63,887 nucleotides of DNA. Source: Raineyella sp964528755 (GTDB lineage: Bacteria > Actinomycetota > Actinomycetes > Propionibacteriales > Propionibacteriaceae). The DNA is taken from NCBI GenBank assembly GCA_964528755.1, contig CAZGWN010000006.1, positions 1 to 63,887 on the forward strand. Reading direction: 5' to 3'. Each line of letters opens with the position of its first letter. Positions within the stretch are counted from its first letter, which is position 1. Shown here piece by piece: positions 6,720 through 16,472 of this stretch. Under the pieces are notes generated by a model that saw only the letters and a program-made list of their open reading frames with translations, had not been told where the DNA came from and did not search any database. The position numbers were made by a program, and so were the translations under genes.

Positions 6720-8171
6720 GGCTCTTCACAGATGAGGGTGGGTGGTCAACCGGCGACGGTGTCGGCGATAGCTGGGATGTTGGGCGTGGCGCGGTGATGT
6801 GAGGGGGCCCTGGGTTGCTTGGATGAAGGTGTCTAGTCACCACCCAAGAACCCAAGGGCCCTGATGCAAAACGCTACCCCACCATGTCTGGATTCGTTCT
6901 GCCGACTCGACAGACTCGGCCTCACCGTCACCGAACAGATCGTGCATCCGGATCACTCAGTGCTGGTCTGCACGCCAACGACGCCGGCGAGTCCGTGCCC
7001 GACATGCGCCGGTCCCGGGGCCCGGCATGACACGGTGGTGCGGAAGTTGGCGCATGTGCCCTTCGGGTGGAAACCGACGATCCTGCAGGTCCTGGTCCCC
7101 AGATACCGGTGCAGGCCATGTGGTCGGGTATGGCGCCACGACGTCCGCGCAGCGGCACCGACCAGGGGCAAGCTGTCTCGTGACGCGGTCACGCTGGCGG
7201 TGAAACACATCGTGATCGACCGGCTCTCGATCGCCAGGATCGCCGCGATCCTGGGGGTCGCGTGGAACACCTGCAGCGACGCGATCCTCGCCGCCGCCGA
7301 CGAGTTGCTGTTCAACGATCCCACCCGACTCGACGGAGTCACCACGGTCGGGGTCGACGAGCACGTGTGGCGCCACACCCGCTTCGGTGACAAGTTCGTG
7401 ACCGTGGTCATCGACTTGACCCCGACAAGGACCAACACCGGCACATCCCGACTCCTGGCAGTCGTGGAGGGCCGCTCCAAGCAAGCGCTGAAGCAGTGGC
7501 TCCAGCTGCAGTCCGAAGCCTTCCGCGACGGCATCGAGATCGTCGCGATGGATGGGTTCACCGGCTACAAGTCCGCCACCGTCGAGACCATCGATGATGT
7601 CACCACAGTGATGGACCCGTTCCACGTCGTGGCCTTGGCCGGGGAGAAACTCGACCGCTGCCGACAACGCCTCCAACAAGAGACCCTCGGCCACCGCGGC
7701 CGCTCAGGGGACCCGCTCTATGGCATCCGCCGGATCGCCCGGACCCGCGCCGCGCTGCTGACGAAGAAGCAGTGGTTCCGGCTGCTGAACGTCTTCGATG
7801 AGGACTGTCACACCCCGTTCGCGGTCAGCTGGGAGGCATACCAGCGAGTCATCGACGCCTACCGGGCGCCGACTACCGTCGAGGGCAAACAGATCATGAC
7901 CGTCCTGATAGACACACTCAAGTCCGGGCTGCCGGCAGGGCTCGAGGAGATCCGCACCCTGGGTCGCACCTTCCACCGACGACGTGACGACATCCTCGCC
8001 TTCTTTGACCACCCCGGCACCAGCAACGGCCCCACCGAAGCACTCAACGGCCTGATGGAACACCTCCGCGGCACCGCCAGAGGCTTCCGCAGCCTCGCCA
8101 ACTACATCGCCCGCTGCCTACTCGACGCCGGCGGCTTCAGACCCCTCATCCACTCTCTTCTGTGAAGAGCC
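6720..8171 (+). mobile_element. ISL3-family insertion sequence, complete
   Basis: The element is bounded by imperfect terminal inverted repeats beginning GGCTCTTCACAGA. The left end (6720-6745) and the right end (8171-8146, read as reverse complement) match at 22 of 26 positions. It holds a single full-length transposase whose stop lies within the right terminal repeat. The eight bases on either side (GGATTGTC and CGTTTCGT) do not match, so no target duplication is visible. This suggests an old insertion with later change, or a rearrangement at one end. Confidence 0.85.
6864..8165 (+). CDS. ISL3-family transposase
   Basis: The 433-residue product shows the ISL3 plan. An N-terminal zinc-binding region has CPTC (about residues 45-48) and CRPCGRVW (about 82-89). 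A helix-turn-helix follows (LSIARIAAILGVAWNTC), and then the DDE transposase core with GVDEH near residue 163, MDGF near 233, DPFHV near 254 and a C-terminal GPTEALNGL segment. The frame is uninterrupted, so the enzyme could be active. It fills the element between its terminal repeats. Confidence 0.92.
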   Translation: MQNATPPCLDSFCRLDRLGLTVTEQIVHPDHSVLVCTPTTPASPCPTCAGPGARHDTVVRKLAHVPFGWKPTILQVLVPRYRCRPCGRVWRHDVRAAAPTRGKLSRDAVTLAVKHIVIDRLSIARIAAILGVAWNTCSDAILAAADELLFNDPTRLDGVTTVGVDEHVWRHTRFGDKFVTVVIDLTPTRTNTGTSRLLAVVEGRSKQALKQWLQLQSEAFRDGIEIVAMDGFTGYKSATVETIDDVTTVMDPFHVVALAGEKLDRCRQRLQQETLGHRGRSGDPLYGIRRIARTRAALLTKKQWFRLLNVFDEDCHTPFAVSWEAYQRVIDAYRAPTTVEGKQIMTVLIDTLKSGLPAGLEEIRTLGRTFHRRRDDILAFFDHPGTSNGPTEALNGLMEHLRGTARGFRSLANYIARCLLDAGGFRPLIHSLL

Positions 8172-8497
8172 CGTTTCGTCTGTGCTGCGGGACGGTCCCG
8201 GAGTCACGGACCGAGCAGAGCAAGTGGGACGATCCCGATGCCGTCAGCAGCGCGCACAGGAACGCCTGATCACACGTTGAAGCGGAATTCGACAACGCCC
8301 TTGGCAGACGTGGATTCTCCTGGAGGCCAGGTGGCGCTAGGCCGTGACGTTGTTTACCCGTTCCGTGGGTCACGTCGACTCAATCTTGGTGGTTGCCCTG
8401 TGCGCGTGTGTTGCCCGAAATCCCGACATTCGCGCGCATGGATCATCGGACACACGCCCTTGCGCTTCCATAGTGTCGTGGTGAAAGGAAGGTCAGC
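8172..8497. other. Intergenic stretch without intact gene
   Basis: This 326-base stretch follows the ISL3 element and contains no convincing gene. On the minus strand a short frame ending at 8278 (SAKGVVEFRFNV then stop) looks like the 3' end of a lost gene, but it is too short to assign. A GAAAGGAAGG ribosome-binding site for the AraC-like gene lies at its right end. Confidence 0.4.
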
Positions 8498-9062
8498 ATG
8501 GAGCGGCTGAACGAGGCGATTGCGTCAGTGGAGCGTCAGCTCGTGGGCGAGGTTGATGTGCGTCGCGCGAGCCAGATCGCCTTGATGTCTGAGTACCATT
8601 TCCGGCGGATGTTCTCCGCTTTGGCAGGCATGTCGCTCTCGGAATATGTGCGGCGGCGCCGTATGACGCTCGCTGCTGCGTCGGTCGTTTCGGGACAAGA
8701 GGCGTTGCAGGATATCGCTGTCCGGTTTGGATACGCCTCTGCTGATGCGTTCTCACGCGCGTTCAGGGCTGTCCATGGTGTCGGCCCCGAGGGCGCACGT
8801 CGGCCAGGCGCTGTCCTCCGGTCGCAGCCGAAGCTGACCTTCACCATCACTATCGAAGGGAGCACGACCATGAACTACCGTATCGTCGAAAAGAACGCGT
8901 TCACGTTGGCGGGGCTGCGCACCCGCATCCCACTCATCTATGAGGGGGTGAACCCGACCGTGGCAGAGTTCGCTGAGAAGCTCACAGAGGAGCGGCGGGC
9001 AAAGATCAACGATCTTTCCGACCAAGAGCCTGCCGGGGTGATCAGCGTCCACGACGCGATCT
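8498..9062 (+). pseudogene. AraC-type regulator with GyrI-like domain, truncated
   Basis: Residues 1-105 form a complete AraC/XylS double helix-turn-helix (MSEYHFRRMFSALAGMSLSEY and QDIAVRFGYASADAFSRAFR). After a linker, residues 125-188 begin a GyrI-like small-molecule-binding domain (MNYRIVEKNAFTLAGLRTRIP). The similarity stops near residue 188. The frame then continues into sequence that is low-quality coding and runs antisense into the neighbouring regulator gene. A GyrI-like domain is normally about 150 residues, so roughly its C-terminal half is missing, presumably by deletion. The DNA-binding part could still be made. Confidence 0.65.
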
Positions 9063-9180
9063 CCCCGTCGCCTTCCGGACCGCACGCCCCTCCTGTCGGG
9101 CGTGTTCTTGGTGGCGGGCTACGTCCTCACCGGGAGCGTCCTGACGGTGCGAGGCATGACAGAGCCACCCCTGAACCGCC

Positions 9181-10861
9181 CTACGCCCGACTCCATCGCC
9201 CGCGGTGGGCGAGGGCGCGACGCGCCAGGTCATGCATCCCGCCCGAGGCGGCGAGCCGCTCCAGTTCACCCGCGTACGCCAACGCCTGCGTCGGCTCGTC
9301 GACAAGTTCGGCCGCAAGGTCGAGCAGCCACCCTCGGAAGAACAGGTACCAGGGTGCCGCCGACAGTCCACGGTCACACCAGGCCATCGCGTCACTACCG
9401 GTGACACTCGCGAGTCGCGCCCGGCCATGGGCGACGACCGCGATCCAGCACTGGTCGTCGGCCTCCGCGGCCGTCACCCACGCGTGTTCGAGCAGGTTCC
9501 GGGCGCGCTCGACATCGCCGAGGGTGAGGGCCGCTTCCGCGAGCATCGCCTCCGGCAGGGGCTGAACGGTGGTCCAGTGTTCGGCGTACATCTCGGCCAG
9601 GGCCTGCTCCAGGACGTGGCGGGCCTGGGCCATGTCGCCTTGCAGCACGAGGGTGCGTCCCGCCAGTGCAGCGCACCAGGCCGCCTGGCGAGGATTCTCG
9701 GGCGGGCAGATCGCCCTGGCGCGTTCGAAGATCTCCAGTGCGTCGCCGTACCGCCCCTCATCGTTCAGGCTCATCCCCCGTACGCCCCAGATCCGGGAGC
9801 GTTCGAGGCGGTCGGGTCGGTGTTCCTCGGCGATGCCGAGCCAGTGCTCGGCTTCCGCGCGGTGCCCGTTCTGGACCGCGAGGAAGCCGAGTTCTCGACC
9901 AGCGGCTGCCGCGACGCTCGCCTCGCCGGTGCGTTCCGCCGCATTCAGGGCCTCGTGCAGGAGGGTCACCACCTCCACTCCACGCCCTCCCTGGTGATGG
10001 ATGCGGGCGGAGGCGAGCCTGAGACGGGCCCGGGCACCCAGCGCGGTATCCCTCCTGGGCACCGCGGCCAGGGCCCGGCGCAGTTGACCGATCCCGATCG
10101 CGGCAGCTCCGGCGGACAGAGCCGAGTCGGCAACCTCCAACAGGGATCGCGAGACCGCGCTGCCGAGCGCCGGTTCGTCGGTCGGGACGACGGTCGCGGC
10201 CGAGACCGACGCCGGCGGCTCCACCCCGAGTCCGCGACGGAACAGGTCGCGAGCCCGGGCAACCTGCTCCTGGGCGGCGTCATGGGCGCCCGACCGGGCG
10301 AGAGCCGAGACGAGCACGGTATGCGCGTCGGCGTTCAGCGAGTCGAGTTCGACCGCGCGACGGGCAAAGGCGACGGCACGGTCGGGCTCGCCGCGCGCGA
10401 GCAGCTCCACCGACCAGCGCAGGGTCAGGGCCCGGCAGTCCGCCGCCAGCCGCTGCCGCTCCAGTCCGAGCCAGGCGTCGAAGTCGGGGGATTCGTCGAA
10501 GTCGAGCCCCTCCAGCAGGTCGCCCCGGGGCGCGAGGGCCAGCTCGTCCGGCCGCGGGGCGTCCAGCATGGCGAGGTCGAGGGTGGCCTCCTCGTGGAGG
10601 ACAAGAGTGACCGGGTCCCCCGCCGATCTCGACATCCCCGGCCAGGGCGCGCCGCAACTCGGCAAGGTTCCAGCGCAGCGCGCCTCTCGGGTCCTCCGCC
10701 TCGGCGAACAACACCTCGCACAACCGTTCCCGGCTGGGGGGACGGTCGGCCAGCGCCACGAACGCCAGCAAACCCCAGGCCTTCCTCCCCCGCGGCCCAC
10801 GGACCCGCCCACCGTCACGCTCGACGGCGGGCGGGCCCAGCAGACGGACGAGGGTCGTCAC
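9181..10861 (-). pseudogene. BTAD/SARP-like regulator, one-base frameshift
   Basis: Starting at GTG 10861, the first about 80 residues (LVRLLGPPAVERDGGRVRG, ALRWNLAELRRALAGDVEIG) resemble the winged-helix domain of SARP/AfsR-type regulators. The following part (FDAWLGLERQRLAADCRAL, DRAVAFARRAVELDSLNADA) is a bacterial transcriptional activation domain. The remainder of about 560 residues is TPR-like helical repeats. The frame breaks in a run of five G/C bases at 10617-10621; removing one base joins both halves perfectly. It lies directly after the methyltransferase stop. It is a pseudogene, or the extra base is a sequencing error. Confidence 0.7.
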
Positions 10862-10862
10862 A

Positions 10863-11688
10863 TCAGACCTTCCGGGCAGTGAACAGCAAGTACTCCCATG
10901 CCATGGTCCCCGTATCGGCACCGTGCCGTCTACCCAGGTCGACCAGCGCGGCGTCGAGGGCGGCAATCTTGTCGGGCTCGTCGGCAATCCTGCGGTAGGC
11001 CACGATCGTCGGACCGTAGGCGGCCTTGAAGAAGTCGACGAACTCCTGGGCGGTGGCGAACCGGTCGACCCGGATCGTCTGCCGGACCGCGACCGCGCCC
11101 GCCACACGTTCGCCGAACAGTCGGCGTACGTGGGACTCGTCGCCCCACAGCGGCGCGGGCTGCACCCCGGGGGGGCGGCGTGGGCACGTACGGCTTCATG
11201 GTGGCGAACATCTGCCCGACGAAGCCCTCGGGGGTCCAGCTCGCGTGCGCGATCGTGCCGCCGGACCTGGTGACCCGCAGCAGCTCGTCGGCGGCCCTCT
11301 GGTGGTGGGGCGCGAACATCACGCCCACAGACGAGATCGTCGCGTCGAACGTCGCGTCACCGTACGGCAGCGCCTCGGCGTCACCCGGCTCCCAGGTGAT
11401 CGGAAGGTCGCCCGCGCGCACACGTCCCGCGGCGAGCAGTTCCGGGGTGAGGTCGGAGGCGGTCACCCGGGCGCCGGCCCGGGCGGCGGGAATGGCCGCG
11501 TTGCCGTCGCCCGCGGCGACGTCCAGCACGCGCTGTCCGGCCCGGATGCCCGCCGCGGCCACGAGTTCGGGCCCGAGCGCCGGGATGACCTCGCGGGCGA
11601 CGGAGGGGTAGTCCCCCAGTGCCCACAGGGCGCGATGCTTGGCCTTCAGCGCTTGATCGGCGGTGAGGTTGATGTCGAGGGTGATCAT
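10863..11688 (-). pseudogene. Class I SAM-dependent methyltransferase, one-base frameshift
   Basis: From ATG 11688 (AAGGAG ten bases upstream) the frame encodes a Rossmann methyltransferase. The SAM motif VLDVAAGDGNAAI is near residue 53, an ASDLTPELL acidic loop follows, and a WEPGDAEALPYGDATFD motif comes after that. The frame breaks in a run of seven G/C bases at 11169-11175; deletion of one base restores a C-terminal half with WGDESHVRRLFGERV and ends at 10863. Such Ubie/COQ5-like enzymes methylate small molecules. It is divergent from the ArsR-SRPBCC pair. Both this gene and its downstream neighbour have the same kind of lesion. Confidence 0.7.
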
Positions 11689-11846
11689 GGTGGTGGTGCT
11701 CCTTCTCGGTGGATGGTTCCCTACGTCGACGAGCATCGCGAGCAGGCGTGTGACGCCGCGTGTGACGCAAACCACAACCGTGTGGGGTTCACGGCCTTCC
11801 GTGCAATGCCTTGACATTCATATGAACGACCGGACATCCTTGATGG

Positions 11847-12152
11847 GTGGACGGATTCACTGTGATCGCCGAGCCCACGCGGCGCTCCATCGTGGATCGG
11901 CTGCGCAGCGGCGAGCGCGACGTGGGCACACTCGTGGAGGAACTGCGGCTGCCGCAGCCCCTGGTGTCCAAGCACCTGCGGGTGTTGCGTGAGGCAGGTG
12001 TCGTCGAGGCCTCGGTGGCCGGCAGACGCCGCGTGTACCGGCTCACCGAGCATCCGCTGCCCGACGTGATCGCGTGGCTGGAGCCCTATGTCGATCTGTG
12101 GAGCGCGAGGCTCGACCGCCTCGCCGACGAGCTGGACGAGGAGAACCGATGA
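11847..12152 (+). CDS. ArsR-family regulator
   Basis: The 101-residue winged helix-turn-helix protein has FTVIAEPTRRSIVDRL, VGTLVEELRLPQPLVSKHLRVL and a VAGRRRVYRL wing. No metal-binding cysteines are present. ArsR proteins of this kind, coupled to SRPBCC proteins, usually do not sense metals. The GTG start at 11847 is used. Its stop overlaps the start of the next gene (ATGA), so the pair is translated together. It probably represses its own operon. Confidence 0.85.
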   Translation: MDGFTVIAEPTRRSIVDRLRSGERDVGTLVEELRLPQPLVSKHLRVLREAGVVEASVAGRRRVYRLTEHPLPDVIAWLEPYVDLWSARLDRLADELDEENR

Positions 12153-12685
12153 CCGAACCACCTCGCGACGAGACGATCGCCGCAGCAATACACCAACCCG
12201 TCGAGGCACTGGTCGAGCATGAGGGGAACACCTGGACGCTGGTGATGCGCCGCCGGTTCGCGCACCCTCCTGAGCGGCTGTGGCGGATGCTCACCGAGCC
12301 CGATCGGCTGGGACGCTGGTCGCCGATCGTCCCGGACCGCCCGCTCACCGCACCGGGGCCGGCGACCAGCCGGGAGAATCCCGGCGACGACCCGGTCGAC
12401 ACCGAGGTCCTCCTGGTCGACCCACCACACCGGTTGGTGCACCGGTGGGCCGCTGACGTGCTGAGCTGGACCCTCACACCCGGTGCGACCGGCACCGTCC
12501 TGGAGTTGAGACAGACCACCGGCGACCGCGGATCCTCCGTCGCGATGGCGGCCGGGTGGCAGGTGTGTCTGGGCCGGCTCGCCGCCGAGGACGGGACGGC
12601 CCGGGAGCGTCCGACCGGCCGGCGGGCGTTGGCGTACGGCTGGCAGGAGCTGTACGAGCGCTACGAGGGCGACTTCGGCGAGTAG
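12149..12685 (+). CDS. SRPBCC-family (AHSA1-like) protein
   Basis: The 178-residue product belongs to the START/SRPBCC hydrophobic-cavity fold. It has the typical MRRRFAHPPERLWRMLTEPDRLGRW entry segment near residue 30 and ends with a helix containing GWQVCLGRL. It is coupled to the preceding ArsR gene by an ATGA overlap, a widespread pairing whose ligand is generally unknown. Cytoplasmic; no signal sequence. Confidence 0.8.
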   Translation: MTEPPRDETIAAAIHQPVEALVEHEGNTWTLVMRRRFAHPPERLWRMLTEPDRLGRWSPIVPDRPLTAPGPATSRENPGDDPVDTEVLLVDPPHRLVHRWAADVLSWTLTPGATGTVLELRQTTGDRGSSVAMAAGWQVCLGRLAAEDGTARERPTGRRALAYGWQELYERYEGDFGE

Positions 12686-12740
12686 GTCCTTCGCCGGCCC
12701 GGTTCTCGGATCAGTGCGTCCCCATACCGGTGCAGCGCTC

Positions 12741-13664
12741 TCATCCGCGTGACTTCCACCCCTCGGCCGCCATCGCCCGAACCGTCGTGATGAGGGCCGC
12801 CGCCGCGGGCGGCGGGGTGCGCCGCCGATCCACCGCGTACCAGATGCGAAACCGCGGCAACTCGTCGTCGAGGCGGACGATCCGTACGCCCCGCCGGCCG
12901 GCGGCGGCGAACTCGGGCACCAGGGCGAGGCCGAGCCCGTGCGGCACGTAGGCGGCCGCCGTACCGATCTCGGCGACCTCGATCAACACGCGACGCTCGA
13001 TGCCTCGGTACTCGAAGGCGTCGTCGACGATCCGGCGCGACCCGTACCCCTGCGGCACGTCGACGAATCGTTCGCCCTCCAGTTCGTCCAGCGCCACCGA
13101 CGCCCGTCCGGCCAGCCGGTGGTCCTCGGGCACGACCAGGACGAACGGGGAGGCGGCGATCACCTCGCCGGTGAGCGTCGTCGGCATCTCCCCGGCGATC
13201 GAGAGCAGCGCCAGGTCGAGTTGACCGCGTTCGAGTTCGGCGATGAGCCCGGAGGTGCCCAGCCGGGCCGCCCGCAGCCGGAGGGTCACCGCCGGGTTCT
13301 CCCGGTGGAAGCGGCCGAGCAGGGCCGGCACGTCGATGAGGTTCACCGCGGTCATCAGACCCATCGTGACCGTGCCGCCGAGCTGTCCGCGGCTCCGGCC
13401 CACCCGGTCCTCGGCCTCCCGGACCCGGGCGAGGATGGCTCGGGCCTCGGGCAGCAGGGCCTCGCCGGCGCCGGTCAGTCGTATCTGACGATGCGAACGG
13501 TCGAAGAGATCGACGCCGAGTCCCCGTTCGAGCTCCCGGATCGTTGCCGAGACCGCCGACTGGGCGAGCATGAGCCGCTCAGCGGCGCGGGTGAAACTCA
13601 TCTCCTGAGCCACGGCCTCGAAGACCGAGAGTTGTCGAATGTCCACCGCTCCATCATCCATCAC
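12741..13664 (-). CDS. LysR-family regulator, probably of the alsSD operon
   Basis: The 307-residue LysR-type regulator has an N-terminal winged helix (IRQLSVFEAVAQEMSFTRAAERL, QSAVSATIRELERGLG) and a C-terminal periplasmic-binding-protein-like effector domain. It is transcribed away from the acetolactate synthase gene with about 155 bases between starts, the same divergent arrangement as alsR-alsSD in bacilli, where the LysR protein activates acetoin formation in response to acetate and low pH. The regulatory link here is inferred from this layout. Confidence 0.85.
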   Translation of the reverse strand: MMDDGAVDIRQLSVFEAVAQEMSFTRAAERLMLAQSAVSATIRELERGLGVDLFDRSHRQIRLTGAGEALLPEARAILARVREAEDRVGRSRGQLGGTVTMGLMTAVNLIDVPALLGRFHRENPAVTLRLRAARLGTSGLIAELERGQLDLALLSIAGEMPTTLTGEVIAASPFVLVVPEDHRLAGRASVALDELEGERFVDVPQGYGSRRIVDDAFEYRGIERRVLIEVAEIGTAAAYVPHGLGLALVPEFAAAGRRGVRIVRLDDELPRFRIWYAVDRRRTPPPAAAALITTVRAMAAEGWKSRG

Positions 13665-13818
13665 TTCTGGCGATGGATCCTATCGACAATCGGCTCTGGT
13701 TCCGACGGCGGGAGGCACCCATGATGGTGGTGTTCCCAGGTGCGCAACGCTCCCCCGATGGCGGGTACGGCGGCCCTGCCCACCACCCCCCATCACACAC
13801 TCGCCGAGGAGTCCCTCC

Positions 13819-15576
13819 ATGACGATCACCGAACCGAGCATCGCAACGGCGACGTTGACCTCCGGGGCGCTCGATCCAGCGGCCCACCGGCCGCGGCCGC
13901 CCCGCACCCGGGCGGCCGATCGGCTGGTGGAGACCCTGCGGGCGTACGGGATCCGTTGGGTCTTCGGCGTTCCCGGGGCGAAGATCGACCCGGTCTTCGA
14001 TGCGCTGGCCGACATCGCCGGTGAGCCCGGCGGGCCCGAGTTGATCACCTGCCGCAACGAGCAGAATGCCGCTTTCATGGCCGCCGCGGTCGGCCGCCTC
14101 ACCGGCGTCCCCGGCGTGGCCCTGGTGACCAGCGGTCCCGGCACGAGCAACCTGGTGACCGGGCTGGTCACCGCCACCACCGAGGGGGACCCCATGGTGG
14201 CGATCTGCGGCTCGGTTCAGCGCAGTGAACATCTCAAGCGCACCCACCAGTCGATGGACGCCGCCGGGCTGCTGTCGGCCGTGACGAAGTCCGCCTGCGA
14301 GGTCACGGCCGCCGACAACGTCTCCGAGGCCCTGGCGTCGGCGCTGCGCACCGCCATGGTCGAGCCCCGCGGAGCGACCGCGGTCGTGCTGCCGTACGAC
14401 GTGTCGCTGGCCGACACCAACGTCCGCATCACCCGGCCGCACTCCCTCCCGCCGCTCGGCCCGGCACCGGCCGGCATGGTCGACCGGGCCGCCCGGCTTC
14501 TGCGTCGGGCCCAGTTCCCGGTGATCCTGGCCGGCACCCGCGCCGGCGCCGACCGGGTGGTCGAGGCGATGCACCGGCTGCTCGGGCGCTGCGACCTGCC
14601 GGTGGTGGAGACCTTCCAGGCGGCCGGGATCATCTCCCACGACCTCGAGGCGCACTACCTGGGGCGGGTCGGATTCGCCCGCAACCAGCCCGGCGACGTG
14701 ATCCTCGACCGGGCCGACGCCATCCTCGCGGTCGGATACGACTTCGTGGAGTACGAGCCGTCGCGGTGGAACGCCACCGGCGACCGGACGATCATCCACC
14801 TCGACGAGATCCCCGCCGACATCGACAACCACTACCGGCCCGCCCTGGAACTCGTGGGCGACATCGCCTCGACCCTCGGTGCACTCGCCGGACCGCTGGA
14901 CGGGCTGCGGCTCCACCCGGGCGCCCGGGAGGTCGTGGACACCGAGCTGGACCGTCTCGCCCGCACCTCCGCCGGCGATCCCGGCCACGACGACACGTAC
15001 GGCCTGGATCCGGTGGCCGTGGTCGCCGCGCTGCGCCGGGCGGCGCCCGACGACACCATCGTCACCTGTGACGTCGGCTCGCACTACCTGTTCATGGCGC
15101 GCTACTTCCGCACCTACCGGCCGCGCAGCCTGCTGTTCTCCAACGGTCAGCAGACCCTCGGTGTCGCCATGCCGTGGGCGATCGCGGCGACGATGGCCCG
15201 GCCCGGACGGCCGGTGCTGTCGGTCTCCGGTGACGGCGGCTTCCTGTTCTCGGCGGCCGAACTCGAGACCGCCGTCCGTCTCGGCGCGCAGTTCACCCAC
15301 GTGGTGTTCAACGACGGGACGTACGACATGGTGGGATTCCAACAGCTGCAGAAGTACGGGCGAACCTCGGGCGTGCGGCTGGGCTCCTACGATCTCGTGG
15401 GCTACGCCGAGGCCTTCGGCGCCCACGGGCACCGGGTCACCCGGATCGGTGACCTCGTTCCCACCGTGACCGCGGCCCTCGCCGAACCAGGGCCGTCCAT
15501 CATTGACGTTCCCGTCGACTACCGCGACAACATGCGGGCCCTCGGCGGGGACCTTCTCTCGGAGGTACTCCTGTGA
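13819..15576 (+). CDS. alsS: Acetolactate synthase, catabolic type
   Basis: The 585-residue thiamine-diphosphate enzyme condenses two pyruvates to 2-acetolactate. The N-terminal domain has FGVPGAKIDPVFDAL and the catalytic-glutamate segment CRNEQNAAF near residue 78. The C-terminal TPP-binding motif is SGDGGFLFSAAEL followed by FNDGTYDMVGFQQ. No separate regulatory subunit gene is adjacent, and acetolactate decarboxylase follows, which points to the FAD-independent catabolic AlsS rather than the biosynthetic IlvB. The ATG at 13819 follows GAGGAG; a longer frame from 13639 lacks family similarity. The stop overlaps the next start. Confidence 0.9.
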   Translation: MTITEPSIATATLTSGALDPAAHRPRPPRTRAADRLVETLRAYGIRWVFGVPGAKIDPVFDALADIAGEPGGPELITCRNEQNAAFMAAAVGRLTGVPGVALVTSGPGTSNLVTGLVTATTEGDPMVAICGSVQRSEHLKRTHQSMDAAGLLSAVTKSACEVTAADNVSEALASALRTAMVEPRGATAVVLPYDVSLADTNVRITRPHSLPPLGPAPAGMVDRAARLLRRAQFPVILAGTRAGADRVVEAMHRLLGRCDLPVVETFQAAGIISHDLEAHYLGRVGFARNQPGDVILDRADAILAVGYDFVEYEPSRWNATGDRTIIHLDEIPADIDNHYRPALELVGDIASTLGALAGPLDGLRLHPGAREVVDTELDRLARTSAGDPGHDDTYGLDPVAVVAALRRAAPDDTIVTCDVGSHYLFMARYFRTYRPRSLLFSNGQQTLGVAMPWAIAATMARPGRPVLSVSGDGGFLFSAAELETAVRLGAQFTHVVFNDGTYDMVGFQQLQKYGRTSGVRLGSYDLVGYAEAFGAHGHRVTRIGDLVPTVTAALAEPGPSIIDVPVDYRDNMRALGGDLLSEVLL

Positions 15577-16379
15577 CCGTGTCCACCGACATCCCCGACG
15601 TACGCACCGCCCACGATCCCGCCCCGCAGGCCCGACCGCAGCACTTCGCCCAACGGCGCCACGAGATCTTCCAGACCAGCCTGATGAGCGCCCTGCTCGA
15701 CGGGGTGTACGAGGACGAGATGACCGTCGGCGAGATCCTCGGCCACGGCAGCTTCGGCATCGGCACCTTCAACGCGCTGGACGGCGAGATGGTCGTGCTC
15801 GACGGGCGCGCCTACCAGTTGCGCGGCGACGGCTCGGTCACGCTGCCCTCGCTGGACGCCCACTCCCCGTACGCCGTGGTAACGAACTTCGTGCCGACGG
15901 TACGCGCCGAGTTGCCCGAGCACGTGACCCGGGCCGAGGCCGGCACGTACATCGACCGGCTCACCGAGTCACCCAACTACATGTACGCGCTGCGGATCAC
16001 CGGAGAGTTCGAGTGGATGACCGCGCGCACCGTCACCCGCCAGGAGAAGCCCTACCGGCCGATGACCCAGGCGACCGACGAGGATGCGATGCTGCGTTTC
16101 GCGCACACCCGCGGGACCGTCGTCGGATTCCGCACCCCGCTGTACGAGCAGGGCATCGGCGTTCCCGGCTGCCACGCCCACTATGTCGACGACTCCCGGC
16201 GTCACGGCGGGCACATCCTCGACTTCCGGGTCGAGCACGCCCAGGTGGAGCTGTGCATCTGCACCGACCTGCATCTGCGGCTGCCCCTGACCAGCGAGTT
16301 CCGCCAGGCGAACCTCGCGCCCGATGATCTCCGCGCGCAGTTGGAGAAGAGCGAGGTGCACTCGGCGCGGGTCGCCTGA
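15573..16379 (+). CDS. alsD: Acetolactate decarboxylase
   Basis: The 268-residue enzyme converts 2-acetolactate to acetoin. The family zinc ligands are visible in GCHAHYVDDSRRHGGHILDF near residue 195 (His, His, His). HGSFGIGTFNALDGEMVVLDG near residue 57 is the other conserved block. The GTG start overlaps the alsS stop by four bases. With alsS it forms a complete two-step route from pyruvate to acetoin, used to avoid acid build-up and to dispose of carbon overflow. Confidence 0.93.
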   Translation: MTVSTDIPDVRTAHDPAPQARPQHFAQRRHEIFQTSLMSALLDGVYEDEMTVGEILGHGSFGIGTFNALDGEMVVLDGRAYQLRGDGSVTLPSLDAHSPYAVVTNFVPTVRAELPEHVTRAEAGTYIDRLTESPNYMYALRITGEFEWMTARTVTRQEKPYRPMTQATDEDAMLRFAHTRGTVVGFRTPLYEQGIGVPGCHAHYVDDSRRHGGHILDFRVEHAQVELCICTDLHLRLPLTSEFRQANLAPDDLRAQLEKSEVHSARVA

Positions 16380-16472
16380 GGGGAATCCGGACTCGGCCGC
16401 CGTGCTGCGTACGGTGGGGAGGGACGTTCGCAACGGCCAGGACCCGTTCCACCCCATCACGAGGAGCGCACG

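Noticed and set aside
8238..8510. 90-codon frame between ISL3 and the AraC-like gene
   Set aside because: No similarity, unusual composition and overlap with the real start of the next gene.
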